DNA from: Eudromia elegans
Taxonomy: Eukaryota > Chordata > Aves > Tinamiformes > Tinamidae
DNA length: 64,000 nucleotides
NCBI GenBank assembly: GCA_003342815.1
Contig: PTEX01000206.1
Span: 620,001-684,000 of the forward strand
Direction: 5' to 3'
Position 1 is the first letter of the stretch; the number at the start of each line of letters is the position of its first letter. The notes beneath the pieces were generated by a model. The model ran no database searches, had not been told where the DNA came from, and was given only the letters and a program-made list of their open reading frames with translations. The translations under genes were made by a program, and so were the position numbers. Of this stretch, positions 52,649 through 64,000 are shown piece by piece.

Positions 52649-53059
52649 GAAGCTGTGACCATCGCCCTAACGGCCGCCTGGAAAGGAGAAGGGATTTGAA
52701 AGGGAACTGACTTCTATTATTATGTTTTATTGTCCTCTTCCCTCCTAAGCATGGAAAACAAAGTTGTGCAGGAAGGGGGACGAGGAGAATAAGACCAGGC
52801 AGAGGGACCGCGGGGACTCTAGGCCGAGAGAGCAGCCCCATGCCCAGGGCGGGCAGAGAGCCACGGCGGAGCCCCGCACAGCCCTTATCACCCGCACCAC
52901 GGCGGGGCCCCGGGGCCGCCGCGCTTATCCGCGCGCGCAGGCTCTGCCCCGCCCGCGCCCGCCCCGCGCCGCTCCCCGCCGCCGCGCCGCGTTGGTTCCG
53001 CCCGGGGCCGGCGCTCGCAGTAAGCGCCGTCCCCTGCGAGGAGCCGCGCTGCAGACTCG

Positions 53060-53385
53060 CCTCTCTCCTCCCTCCCTCCCTCCCTCTCTCCGTCCCTCCC
53101 TCCTTCCTGCGTGCGCGCGGCTCGCTGCCGGCTCGGCCCTCTCGCCCGGGCGGCTCCGCGGGTTCCCGGCGGCCGGGGCGCGCGCGCGAGGCTGGCGCGG
53201 CCGTTGGGAGCGCGCGGCGGGCGCGGGGCTGCGGTGCGGGCGCCGCCGATGCCGCGCTGAGATGGCCCCGTTCTGCGCGGCGGCATCGGCGGCGGAGCGC
53301 GGCGCCGAGGGCTGAGGAGCCCGGCGAGGAGGAGCAAGAGGAGAAGAAAGGGGAGGCGGCGGCGGCTCCGGGGCTGCGAGCCACG
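53060..53385 (+). other. WWP1: Predicted non-coding first exon of WWP1 (5' UTR)
   Basis: A purine-rich leader (GAGGAGGAGCAAGAGGAGAA, then GGCGGCGGCGGCTCC-like sequence) ends CCACG at 53385 and is followed by GTAAGG, a strong donor. The 5' end is a guess placed at the CT-rich tract. Two short upstream ORFs lie in it: M-P-R at 53249-53260 and a 17-codon one at 53262-53315. The product would be a C2-WW-HECT E3 ubiquitin ligase whose start codon must be in a later exon outside the window. Confidence 0.5.
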
Positions 53386-53569
53386 GTAAGGGAACGCAGC
53401 GCGGCCGGGCCGGGCGGGGGGCTCCGCGCGGGCCCCTGTCACGGCGCGGCGGGAATGGGCGTGGGGCTAAAATGGCGAAGGCGCCGGGCGGAGGTCCCGC
53501 TCCGGCGCCTTCGCGGACCCGCCGCTGCCCCGGGCCTGGCCCGAGGCCGCCCCGCGGGGGACGCGTTGC

Positions 53570-53649
53570 NNNNNNNNNNNNNNNNNNNNNNNNNNNNNNN
53601 NNNNNNNNNNNNNNNNNNNNNNNNNNNNNNNNNNNNNNNNNNNNNNNNN
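53570..53649. other. Assembly gap, 80 Ns
   Basis: Eighty unknown bases sit inside the CpG island just downstream of the predicted first exon. The flanks are extremely GC-rich, a usual cause of sequencing dropout. The real gap size may differ. Protein readings across it are meaningless. Confidence 0.99.
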
Positions 53650-56600
53650 GGTGTCGGGCGGGCAACCTTGTTTATCGCCGTCCGCGGCCTGGGAGGCGGC
53701 GGGCGCCGGGCCGAGCCCCGCGCCGGGCGGATCGAGGAGGAGGTCGAGGTCGAACCCTTTCGGTCTCCTCCCGCCCTGGGGGGCGGCCTAGGGCAGCCCC
53801 TGTGCCCAGCTTGGCCGCCGAGTGCGGCTCGAGGGCCGGGGCGTGCGGGGAACCACGAAGGCATCGCCGAAGTTACAGGGCGCCCAGGTCTCGCCTAACG
53901 TGAGTTCTGCGGTGACAGTTGGAGGTCGTGCAGCAGCGAGGCGCGTTGTTCCCGTTCGCTCGTGTCGCGACGTGATGCTCGGTGTCAGCGCCCCTTGCCC
54001 GAGCCTTGCCGCACGCGCCTGGTGTTGGGAGCAGCACCGGTGTCTTCTTTGAGTTAGCCCATGGCCATCTTCCTGTGCGTCCAGGCCCGTCAATGCTTAA
54101 CCTGCGTGTCAGAGAGAGAAAAACGGACGCCGCGTTACCTAACCCTTTTAATGGAGCACCTCAGTCTTCAGGTTATACTCCCAAAAAGGGCCTGTTTGTG
54201 TTTTAGCTGTGTTTTCTTGTCATTCCCATGTCACAGAAAATGATCAGGATATTTCTCGTAAAAGAAGGTTATGCAAGTTAAGTAGCCCAGGCTTGCTAGG
54301 TGATACTGGCGCTGGATGCGGACAGTTAGGTTAAATATGGCTGTTCTGCCCACGGTGATAGGTGTCTATGTATGTATGGCCTTTGTGGCAGTAGTAAAAA
54401 TCTCCACTTAAAATTTGTTTTGCTTTAATCCTTTCCTTATATAGGACCAGACTAATTACTGATTATCTGTAGTAACTTGGCACTTGTTACTACAAGTAGC
54501 TACTTGCTTTCTTTTAAAATTTTGTATGCTGTCTTAGCTGAGCCCAGGTTAATACAGGTATAAACAGAATTGCTATTTCTCCTTGACTTTAGTAATAAAG
54601 ATTTAAGAAATTTGCATAGAAGATATCTTAGTTTTCTTTTATTCCTTTAAGAAGGGTTTTACAGCTTGTAAAAGCACAGCTTATTTGGAAGCTTGTCAAG
54701 GATGCCTTAAAATAGGATGAGTGGAAATATTTTGAACTAATGTTGGTTGTAAACCAATATGCGGTTTTAGAATGTTAATGTCACTTCTTTAGGCCATATT
54801 TTAAGTCTTCATTTAAATGTCTGATCCTGAAAATGCTACTACTTAGTATATCTTACTGTCAGTGGTGTTTTTCTGATGATACAGTAGAATAATTACCTTA
54901 AATACATGATTATACTTGAAATAATGCAAGCAATTTTAAATACTCAAGAGCAAAATCTGTCAGCATGGGACACCTTGTTGCCAAAAGCATATAAACAATT
55001 TTTGTATTAATTTGCATTTGTTACTAAAACATCAATGAAAAAAAAGTTTGTGGGTGAACTTTGTGTTTTGCCAAAGGATTGGCAATAAAGTTAAAATAAG
55101 CACCTGTCTTTGAGTGCGTCTTAAATTTTGGGAGGACTCACAGGGCTCAGAACAAATCCCTTTTCCCAACTCTGCAAAACTCCTGAAACATGGAGGAATG
55201 CCTGCAAATTCTGTTGCTTTTCCCTTCATTATTGTATTTCTTGTTTTCCATATCAATGTTGTAATTTGGAATTTATACCCAGTCACTTTTCTGTTTTTGT
55301 TCTTGTAAAGAATGTGTGCAGGAAAGATATTGTTTTTTCCCTTCTATTTTGTTTCCAAAAACCAAGGTCTGTGATGGGGTAAATTGTGATGTGTTCTGTT
55401 TTCTCATTCTTCTTCCCAATTCCTATGCCAATAAAACACTGTACTTGAAAACTGAGGTGCTATAATCAAAAAACCACTAAGCCATATTTGTTAATTAGAA
55501 ATGGTTACTGTTTATGCACTTAGACCAGAACATTCTGGGCAACTCTTTTGCTAGAACAGAAGTTCTTCTGGAATTTAATTGACTAGAATCCAGAAGATGA
55601 ATCAAAAAGGCGTGGGGGGGATGGATGGAGCGACAGACAAATGCAAACATTAGAAAATGTTGCCTCTGAGCCATCCTTAAGTGATTAGTGGAGGTTACTT
55701 TGAACTTGGTTAAAAATACTCTGCTGCTTTGAAAAGGCTGAAGAGGAGGACTGAACTTACTGCTAAATACGACTTTATCTTTTAATCTAGGTTAGTACTC
55801 TTATCTGCTTCTTCAGTGTAACATTTACCTCAAAAAAATGAAAAAGCGTGGGGAGGGGGATATAATAAAAAATAATTTGTAGCTTTGCATCAACTGCGTA
55901 AGAGTCTTAAGTTAGTGGGTGAGCTACTCCAATGCGCCTTCCAGGGAAAGAGTTGGAAAACTGTAACATCTTTTCCCTCAGTTTCTAGAGTTTCTATAGC
56001 AGCATCGAGTTCATTGTGATCTTTTGATTTTTGCTGACTTTCTGAAACTTGTAAACCAGAAACGCCAAGCTCGTTCTTCCAATGCTGAGCTTAGCTATGG
56101 CCAGTGAAGTTCTTTTGCTTTGGGCTATACACAAACTTGGACATTAGTAGTTGGTTACAGCCAGGTCAGATTCTGAGAGTTTATTTTGTAAAAGTTTTAA
56201 CAGTGATGAGGCCTCTTTTTTTCTTCTTCTTTCTTTTTTTTTTCCCCATCATATTTTGCTTATTTTTAAGCATAGGACCATCAAATGTGCCTGAGATCTC
56301 TCTTCCACCGCCTGGGCAATGGGAGAGGGAAGTCCGGGAGAGGTGCTCCTTTGCAGCTCCACAAAGGCTTGTAGGAAAGCGCAGGTCTGTGAGTGATGCA
56401 CTCTTTTTTTTTTTTTTTTTTTTTTTTCCCCCCTAGTGAAGTGAGATGATGTGTTTTTTTGACTGATTTTTGATTTTTAGAGGGAGTTTTTTGTTTTTGA
56501 TTCTTTAAGTTGCAAATTCTAATTAGTGTCTTCTAGGTTGTGTTTTTGTTGTATTTGAGGACCTAACAGCTTAGCTAGAAGCGTACTTGGATTTAGCGTT

Positions 56601-59600
56601 GTTTTTCAATTCTAGTGTTCATTTACAGAGGAACCTTAAAGATTGCAGGGAAGGTATCAACCATCAGAATAGTTTCAATATGCCAGAATTATTTAATTGG
56701 GAGAACACTGATTTCCACCAACACTTCACCTCCCTTTTTAGCATTTGTGACAGAATGTTGGGGGCACTGTCATCCTTATGTTGTAGGTAGCTGCCAGACT
56801 AGACATAAGTAGTATGAAGTCATTAACGGTCATAAGTTTGCGCAAGTTTGTGCTGATGTGGTTCTGCAGCAAGTAGATACATGGCATTTCTGCCTTCTTT
56901 CCTTGGTCAATCTTGAAGACTGTATACAATTGTCGTATAATGTGTGGTTTGATAATTCATTGTTACCATAAAAGCACTCTTTAAAGGGAGAGTGAAATGA
57001 GATATGATATATAAATTCTGTTGCCTTTGAAGAATGAATGAATGAATTTTGCTTAGATGGTAGTTTTTCTTCCTGAGGCCTTTTGATTTGGTCTGCAATA
57101 AAAATCTGAGTTAAGTGTGGTCTTAAAGCAGATTGTGTATTTAGGTTTTTGAAAAAAAATGTTAATCGCAGTTTTCTTACTACTTGGATGTGTTAGGGTT
57201 GTTAATGTTCTGCTGAAGTGGCTAAAGTCTTAACTGTAAGGAGTTGAAAATATGATAGGCATCCTTAGCGTTAAGGATATTAACTTAGAGGAGTTTGTGG
57301 TGTAACTAATACAGCTGTTAGTCTTGTTTTCTAGTAAAATCTGCCTCTGGTGTCTGATGGGAGGAAACTATTTGAAAAAAAATGTAGAGAAGTCATATTT
57401 TTTAAAAATGAGGAAAATAAACTCTGTGCATTCAAACATCTTTACTTTGCAACCTGAAGTGGTCAGGAGAGAGCTCTTATCTGTACTTCTGTGAAAATAG
57501 AGGAAAGTGTACAAGTATGTTCTGCACATTTTTATAATTACTAGGATTTCTACAGAACTGTGTTACTTTTAATATTTAAATGTAGCAGCAGATTAGCAGA
57601 AGAATCATGTAAAAATAAATATAACCTTCTATCTGTCCCTTATTATACTTGATTACAGATATGTGAATTTATGTGAGTTAGGTAAATTTTCATGTAACTA
57701 GCATTTTTTTCAATATAAATCAAGTGGACTGTACTTTTAAAAAAGGGGGAAGTAAACAGGAAAGATTTTTTCATAATTTTTAAAATTACACAATATACTT
57801 AGACATCAGAACTGAAAGAACACATGTCCAGTTTTGAAACATGGTGCTCTGTTAGTTCCTGTGAAATTCAATAAGGTGTAAGTTCTATTTTTGTAAGCAT
57901 GAACCAAAACTGCTGAACAGATCAAGGTAACGAAAACAAAATAATTTTTCAAAAAGAATCTGGTTAGTATACTGAAATTAACTCTTTCGCTTTTTGAAGT
58001 ATGCACAGCGACAAACTTACCTCTTCCTCACGGTTTAGATGTGTGGAAGGTACTCTTTTTTCCTTCATTTTTCTCACTTCCCTGTTTTTCCCCCCTCCTC
58101 CAACTTCATTTTTATGCTTTTTTTTTTTTTTTCTTTTTAAGTTGACTGCTGTCTTACAGTAACGGCAGAAAGTTTGGTGTTTTTTTTTTTTTTTTTTTTT
58201 AGCAGTGTTTTATCTTCTTGATATAAGTCGGAGGATAAGTAAAATTTCAATTAGTATGGAAAATTTGTTGAAAAGTTCATATAAATTCTGGACCATTAAA
58301 AAAAATCTATGATTGAGAGTCTAGTGATGAATTGCTGAAAAAGCTCTGTTGTTTTTGGATAGCTGTTGTTATAGGAGAGTGAGTAAAACTGCTGTTCCCA
58401 GCATCGCTATGCCTTATTTGTAGTTGAAGTCTTGATTCATAACATGGCAGGAAGACTAACATTAATGAAATAACCAATGCCCACTTATCAGGGAAAAGTG
58501 ATTGATAATGGAATTTGCAAAATTTGTGCTTTGTTAAATTATGAGTAATAGAAATGGGAACTTCGAATAGAGGTAACGGAGCCAGTTGAGTATGGGATGA
58601 TGATAAGAGCCCAGGATGATTATGGATTATTTTAACAAAAGATATGATTAGTTCAGCAGTAGACTAAAAAATGCTGGTATGTTGGAATCTCTTAAGAATA
58701 TAATAGAAAAATAGTATGCAAGCTAGTATATTGCGTTACTTTTTGTTTAGGAAATGCTGAATGTTACAGCTATATGGTTCTATTGTGTGGCCCTATATAG
58801 AGATGTCCTACTTTGTCTTTTATAAACACATTGTAGTATTTCTGAGTTGTTTATATTTTATTTGTGTGAGGGGAAATATGATGGAAGCACAAACTGTTAG
58901 AATAGTAATGCTTCTGTACAAATAAACTGGAAAATACTACTATTTTTAGTATAAAAAGAAGGTAAGGATGTCAAGGGCTTCCATAGCAGAACCTTGAATA
59001 CTATGTGAATAGGTTGCAGTTTATGGTTTTGGGCCCTACCCAAAAGAAGGCTCTCTTTTATATTACTAAATTAAAGTTGAATAGAGCAGTCTGTCAAGAA
59101 GCAATAGTTACAGGATTCTTTGGGTTGGTTAATGAAAGATTCAGAATAAGGCAAGGAAAAAATATTAAATAGCTTTTTAAGGAACATATATATTCTGTAC
59201 CTCATGACATAAACTTCTCTCATTTTTAAACTATCTGCCACAAGCTTCCTTGGATTACTTTTTGTACTACTTGTTACAGCCTACTTTCAGAAAGGGTTGA
59301 TGTTCTGGTCTGTTTTGGTTAAATCTATTATGGTGATTCTTTCCATTTTAAATCTTGAAAACTTATTAAAGAAAAGTAATAATAAATAAGTCTTAATTCA
59401 AAGTGTTTGGGCTTATTTTTCTACATATTTGAAAATCCTTTTTTAAAGGAGTAGTAAGAATATTTTTCTTATTTTTGATTGACCCTCTCCACTTCCATAA
59501 GCTTATTTTGCAAAGACTGAGGGAGGAAATGTAGAAATAGAGAACAAAACCGGCAACATCATCATGCCACTGTTTATATCTATCCTTGAAGAATAAGATT

Positions 59601-62600
59601 TGTACATTTTAAAAAATCTTTTCCATTCTCTTCCCTGTCTCAAAAAAGTATACAGCAGAACTAGAGAAGATACAGAGAAGTACAGCAGGGATGACATTAA
59701 ATCATATCCTTCAAATCAAGATCCCTGATGTTTAGTCATAACATACAAGAACCAAGTCAACTGAATATTATGGACTGATATATTTTCTAATTTAAAAAAA
59801 CCCACAGCAACAAAAGAGCAACAGAAACAAGTACACATCAAGGGAAACTGGTAAAACATCATTTTCAAGACAAGGAGTGACTCTTAACCGAACCTTTAAC
59901 TGAGCTGAGAAGCTCCTTATTGCAGATAGATATATGTGTGAAAATTTTACAGGGCTTTTTTGTATACCTTTGGAAGTTTTATTCTGCTGCAAGGTAGCTG
60001 AAGGCAGTGTTTTATACCGTTTCTTTCCAGATACAAGTCTTTTGCTTCCTTGTTTTCTTGACTGTGTTGTTGATAGTGAGGGATCTTCTCAAGAGCTTGA
60101 TTCAAAGCTGGTTAAGTGGTCTCACATGTCTTTTTAATGTCTCTACCAAAGTAGTATGGGTTAGTAGAAAGTGGAGATTAGCTAGTGCTAGACGTGTGGA
60201 GTTGGTTAAGGATTGCATTATATACAGGCCTGAAGTAGTTAAATTCATTTTATTCACTGATCACCTATCATTACTGATTAAGCATAATTTGCAGCAAGAA
60301 GAGTGTGTTGACCATTTCATACAAGTCATGTGGATGCAGGGGATGCTTTACCCTCCTCCATTGAAAGTGCCCTTAGAATCAACAAATATGGGAGAATCAT
60401 TCTGAAAATTTACTCACTTCAGTGGGAGGTTGGTGTGAACTTTGCTGTGTGATTTTTAGGAATCACTTGATTTCAAGGTTTTCAAGGCAATGTGATCACG
60501 AGAATTAGCAGTTAGTGTTTCTAGGTTTCATGTTTTTGTCATTTGCTTTGCACCAGACAGGATGCTGACTCTTGCGGGAGTGGATCTTTGTATTTCTCAT
60601 GAACTCCATCTGTTCAGTTGAAATGAAAATGTGTGATATTTCAGATACTACTGTCCCATGGAATTTTAAGTACTTATGGGACATTGATTGCTTTGTAAGT
60701 CTGAGTGAAATAATATGGAATATCTTGATGTGCTTAAGCACTGTCCTTTGATTCTAGCTCATGATCTTTGGATCCTCCTAGTAAGAGGTGTGTTATTCAT
60801 TTTCACATTACTATATTTTGTATAATGACATTCTTTATCTGGTTGCAAAATTTAACAACTTCATGAACTCAGATTATAATTATCTTTTAAAATAATAGCA
60901 GTAGCAAGCAGTTCTTGTTTATACAAGTGAGAACTACTTACACATTGAGCATCTTACTGAAGGACTAGGTTAACACCTATTCAAAAAGTTTCTATAGGTT
61001 CAGTGTGTTTGTTTTTTGACTTTCTGTGATGCTGCAGGAAGAGTGTGACATAAGAATCAGAAGACTGAGGCTGATAGAAATGTCTCAGTAAGAGCAAATT
61101 AGTCATGTGCTGGGTGATTGCCCTTGGACAGTAACAGGTAACACTAGAGGTCTGGGCAGGGAGGTAGGACAGACCTGTTAATGGTACATGCTGCTTGAGA
61201 CAGAGCTGGAAAGAGACTTGAAAATACATTTTATAAAGCAACTACTAGAGGGGGAAAAAAAGAAAGTGAGAACATACACTGTTTGATAGGTCTTCAAGCT
61301 GTTTGCTCACACAACGTCACTGAGAAGTGGATCACATGAAAATACCTGCTGCTGAAAAATCTGGAAAGATCCTTTCTACTGCGTTAGCCCTTAACATTGG
61401 GTTACTTACGGCTTCTTTGCCCCTCCTGTTCTCTGAGTATTGAATTGCAATCTTTTACAGACACATCAGAAAAAGAGAGAGGAAAAAAAAGACTGGGAAG
61501 GGCTAGAGGTATTTTATGAGACAGGAGTAATGTATTTCCTATTATTGGTGTTCCCTGATTGGGGGTTCCTTGTATTCTCAACAAAAAAGCAAGAAGAGGG
61601 AGGAGTGATTAGGATGGGGCAGAACCAGCAAAATTCTCAATTAATATCTAACACTTTTAGTTTATTTCTCTGGAATTTGTTGGATAGTTAATTTTATGAT
61701 AACAGCAGACTGTTCTTGTAGTAGTAGTGGCTGTCATGACTAATAAGGTGGTGATGACTGGCATGGGCCATGAGTGTGGGATTTATAAGCTTTCTGGGCA
61801 CACGCCCAGGCTGCCTGGCATGTTGTGAAGCCCGTACCTACCTATTTTCCTTAATATGTATTACTTAACGTTTTAGTATGGAAGTGTGTGCGTGACTTCA
61901 TTCAGATTTTCTGTTTGTGGTGGTGATATACTAAAGACTTATGGAGAGGTAGGTATGCTAAAAGTTCTAGAGATGTATTCTAACATATTACTTTACATTG
62001 TACCTGGTATAAACTTGGGCTTTGAGCCAAGCAGAACTCTTGCCACAGCCTTTTGCTCAACACAGCAGGAATTTGGATCTTTCTTCTCTGCGTAGATGCT
62101 GATTGTCACAAAGCTTGTGGGAACTTAATCCATCAGTGGATATTACTTCTCAGTTAAATTGAACTGAATTTCGTAAAAGGATTCATTTAAAGTGATGAGA
62201 GAGAGTAGGAAGAGACAGTTGGACGATATGAATCATATATGTTGTGTTTTCTTGAGAAGCCAGGCTGGAAAGGTATTTGCTGAAGAGCTGCACTTCCATC
62301 CATAGGGTGAAACAGAACACGTGGACCTGTGACTGTGGAGACATCTGCGATTTGTTTAGAACTCTTGCGTAACAGAGGTTTACAAGACCTATTTTTCAGA
62401 CTACGTAATTTTACAATATTTTTGCAAAATTACAGCCTGAAATGAGGCTGGCAGTAAGCTGCAGGTAGTTCATAGATCAGTATTGCAGGATCTGAAACAG
62501 GAGTCAGTGAATGTACTTGAAAAAGAACACAGAAAGTTGAATATTTTTTATATTTAGTTTGGTCTCCCTGTCTGTTTGCAATATGAATGTGCAAATGTAT

Positions 62601-63438
62601 CTCTGCTTGATGTGAAAAAAACGTGTGTAGGTTGGCTTAAGAAAGATAATCTATTATATGAAGAGAAGTGGCAGTTTGCTTTGCAGTTCAAATCTAGGTA
62701 GATCTGCTATAGTGTTTGCAACTTTGAACTTACTGACAAAATATTTGCAGCTTGTCAGGAATGTTGAAATATCTCTGGAGGAGCTGTTAACTGTCAGCAA
62801 GAACTAACACTTAGATCTTGTCTTGCCAACAAAGCCCTACTGACTTTGGAAAAGACTGCTGAGCGTGAAATTCTAGTAAAGTCAAAACAGGTATCCCTGT
62901 CAGTTTGGGCCACAGCATGGGAGAATGTAAATGAAATACTACTCTGTCTTTTACTATTTTCCTCTTCTGAGGATTCAGTCAGAGAAATGTATTGGTGATT
63001 TAAAAAAAAAAATTCTCACAACTTTATCCTCCTTGATTTTGTAGAAGTTAGTTAGCATTCATGCATCCTTTTTCAGTGCTCTCAGCTTCAAGTAATTCCC
63101 TCTCTTGCAAATGCTTGTAAGCTACTTGTAAATGAAGGCCTAAGAGATGTTATCTGTTGAATATGGTTTTAGTAGTGCTCTTGAGCTTAAGCAAGGCAGT
63201 TGGGACTGTGCATAAAGGATGTGTTTCATGGCTTGAATGTTTGGTTCTGAGAGCACTCTCATTGCACCACTGACTTCAAAGAAAGTTTATGATGTTGCCA
63301 TAAGCATAGAATAATCCTACAAACATGGATGCTTTGAAACACTGCTTATAGCTTTTTCATATCTTCCATATCTATTTGTATATTTATAAATCTAAATACT
63401 ATCACAGTTATTTCTTTGGTAGCAAATGCCTGCTTGCT

Positions 63439-63475
63439 TTTTCTTTCTTCTTTTTCTTTTTTTTTCTTTTTTTTC
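63439..63475 (+). repeat. CTTT-rich simple repeat
   Basis: A T/C tract of imperfect TTTTC units, directly left of the inverted repeat at 63481. Confidence 0.85.
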
Positions 63476-63480
63476 TGATA

Positions 63481-63536
63481 CCTGAAGGACTAAGGAAAGA
63501 GTACTTTTGTACTTAAGTACAAAAGGAATCTTCAGG
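63481..63536. repeat. Nested inverted repeat with 22-base perfect palindrome
   Basis: A perfect palindrome of 22 bases is centred between 63514 and 63515 (half-site CTTTTGTACTT). Outer 7-base arms CCTGAAG at 63481-63487 and CTTCAGG at 63530-63536 are also inverted. It could form a hairpin or cruciform, or be a short transposon relic. It lies in the presumed WWP1 intron 1. Confidence 0.85.
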
Positions 63537-64000
63537 ATTGTTCCTCATCCTTGTAAGGAGCTGTAAAAAAAATTAGCTCTGTTAAATAGTTGAAAGTTGC
63601 TTATTTTCTGATTTATTAAATTTTATTCTAAAATGACTGTTAACAGGGGAGTTTTTTTCTTTTTGCTTTTCACTGTTAGTATTTGTCTGACTGAAGTTTA
63701 CAACTAGTATTAGATGTAATAGCAAATATCCTAGAAGTGCTATACTGTGTTTCCCTTGCGTGACGAGAAGTAAAATGTATGCTCTTAGCAACAGTATTTT
63801 AACCAATCAACAAAAAATTGTTTTTGATTTTTAGTTTTCTAACCTACTTAGCAGTGAATTAAGCTACTATTTCCAGTGCTTTTAAAAATGATACTTCATA
63901 GTGAAGGACAGACTTTAAAACTACTCGCTAAATGTTACAAAGTTGATTCATAAAATTATTCTTTATAAAATTATTTTTCATTTCAAATGTTTCGTGTGAC

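Larger units (their letters stand above)
52780..53960 (+). promoter_or_regulatory. WWP1: CpG island, probable WWP1 promoter
   Basis: This is roughly 1.2 kb of very CpG-dense, GC-rich sequence in an otherwise AT-rich window. It contains a CT-rich tract (CCTCCCTCCCTCCCTC-type) at about 53060-53105, a possible start region. Open frames on both strands here are a by-product of GC richness and have no recognisable domains. Assignment to WWP1 rests on the known order ATP6V0D2, SLC7A13, WWP1 in mammals with WWP1 in the same orientation as ATP6V0D2. No WWP1 coding sequence is in the window, so the gene name is inference. Confidence 0.65.
53961..64000 (+). other. WWP1: Presumed WWP1 intron 1 (partial)
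   Basis: AT-rich, with many poly-T runs and a visible excess of G over C on the plus strand. No coding exon, no start of a C2 domain and no clear CR1 copy is seen. The longest frame (132 codons at 60007-60405) has no recognisable features. The intron assignment depends on the first-exon call. Confidence 0.45.

Noticed and set aside
52311-52710. Repetitive HEAPAPSVTT-like protein
   Set aside because: It is the minisatellite read in one frame. The 40-base units shift frame and no start or splice context supports it.
52590-53898. Long open frames of 180-350 codons on both strands around the CpG island
   Set aside because: Pro/Ala/Arg/Gly-rich low-complexity readings caused by GC richness. They overlap on both strands, some cross the 80-N gap, and there are no domains.
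60007-60405. 132-codon ORF in presumed WWP1 intron 1
   Set aside because: No recognisable domain, ordinary intronic composition and no splice support; an open frame of this length can occur by chance in AT-rich DNA.
1-64000. CRISPR array, operon, integrated virus or tRNA/rRNA gene
   Set aside because: No regular short repeats with spacers, no clustered open frames, no paired LTRs and no cloverleaf or rRNA signature were seen. The content is typical bird nuclear DNA.

Overview
This window is vertebrate nuclear DNA, almost certainly from a bird. It is AT-rich, with long introns and no prokaryotic-style gene packing. It carries several CR1 LINE copies, all cut short at the 5' end, and the clearest ends in the ATTCTATG-type octamer tail typical of avian CR1. 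It also has one ancient MIR-like SINE. The species cannot be fixed from the sequence alone; a galliform or another neognath bird fits.

Layout. 1-14 kb: intergenic DNA with a CR1 copy at 2.2-2.9 kb and an unidentified GC-rich block at 12.9-13.5 kb. 14.4-31.7 kb: one complete protein-coding gene on the plus strand, ATP6V0D2 (V-ATPase Vo subunit d2). It has eight coding exons that splice in frame to 351 codons, followed by a short 3' UTR with an AATAAA signal. Its fourth intron starts with GC instead of GT. 31.8-52.3 kb: about 20 kb with no recognisable coding exon, holding CR1 fragments, an orphan CpG island at 37.4-37.8 kb and a smaller CpG cluster at 44.8 kb. 52.33-52.65 kb: a GC-rich minisatellite of about eight 39-40 bp units. 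52.8-53.9 kb: a strong CpG island, broken by an 80-base assembly gap, with a good splice donor at 53385/53386. By known mammalian gene order (ATP6V0D2, SLC7A13, WWP1) I infer that this is the promoter and non-coding first exon of WWP1. 53.9-64 kb: T- and G-rich DNA with no coding exon, best read as the start of WWP1 intron 1.

The two genes are neighbours by old synteny and not by function. ATP6V0D2 supplies the central-stalk adaptor of the proton pump, in mammals notably in osteoclasts and some epithelia. WWP1 would be a HECT ubiquitin ligase. I found no novel multi-gene system. The most useful leads are the GC-AG intron with an in-frame alternative donor, the orphan CpG islands where mammals have SLC7A13, the change in strand composition across the CpG island, and two tandem upstream ORFs in the predicted WWP1 leader.
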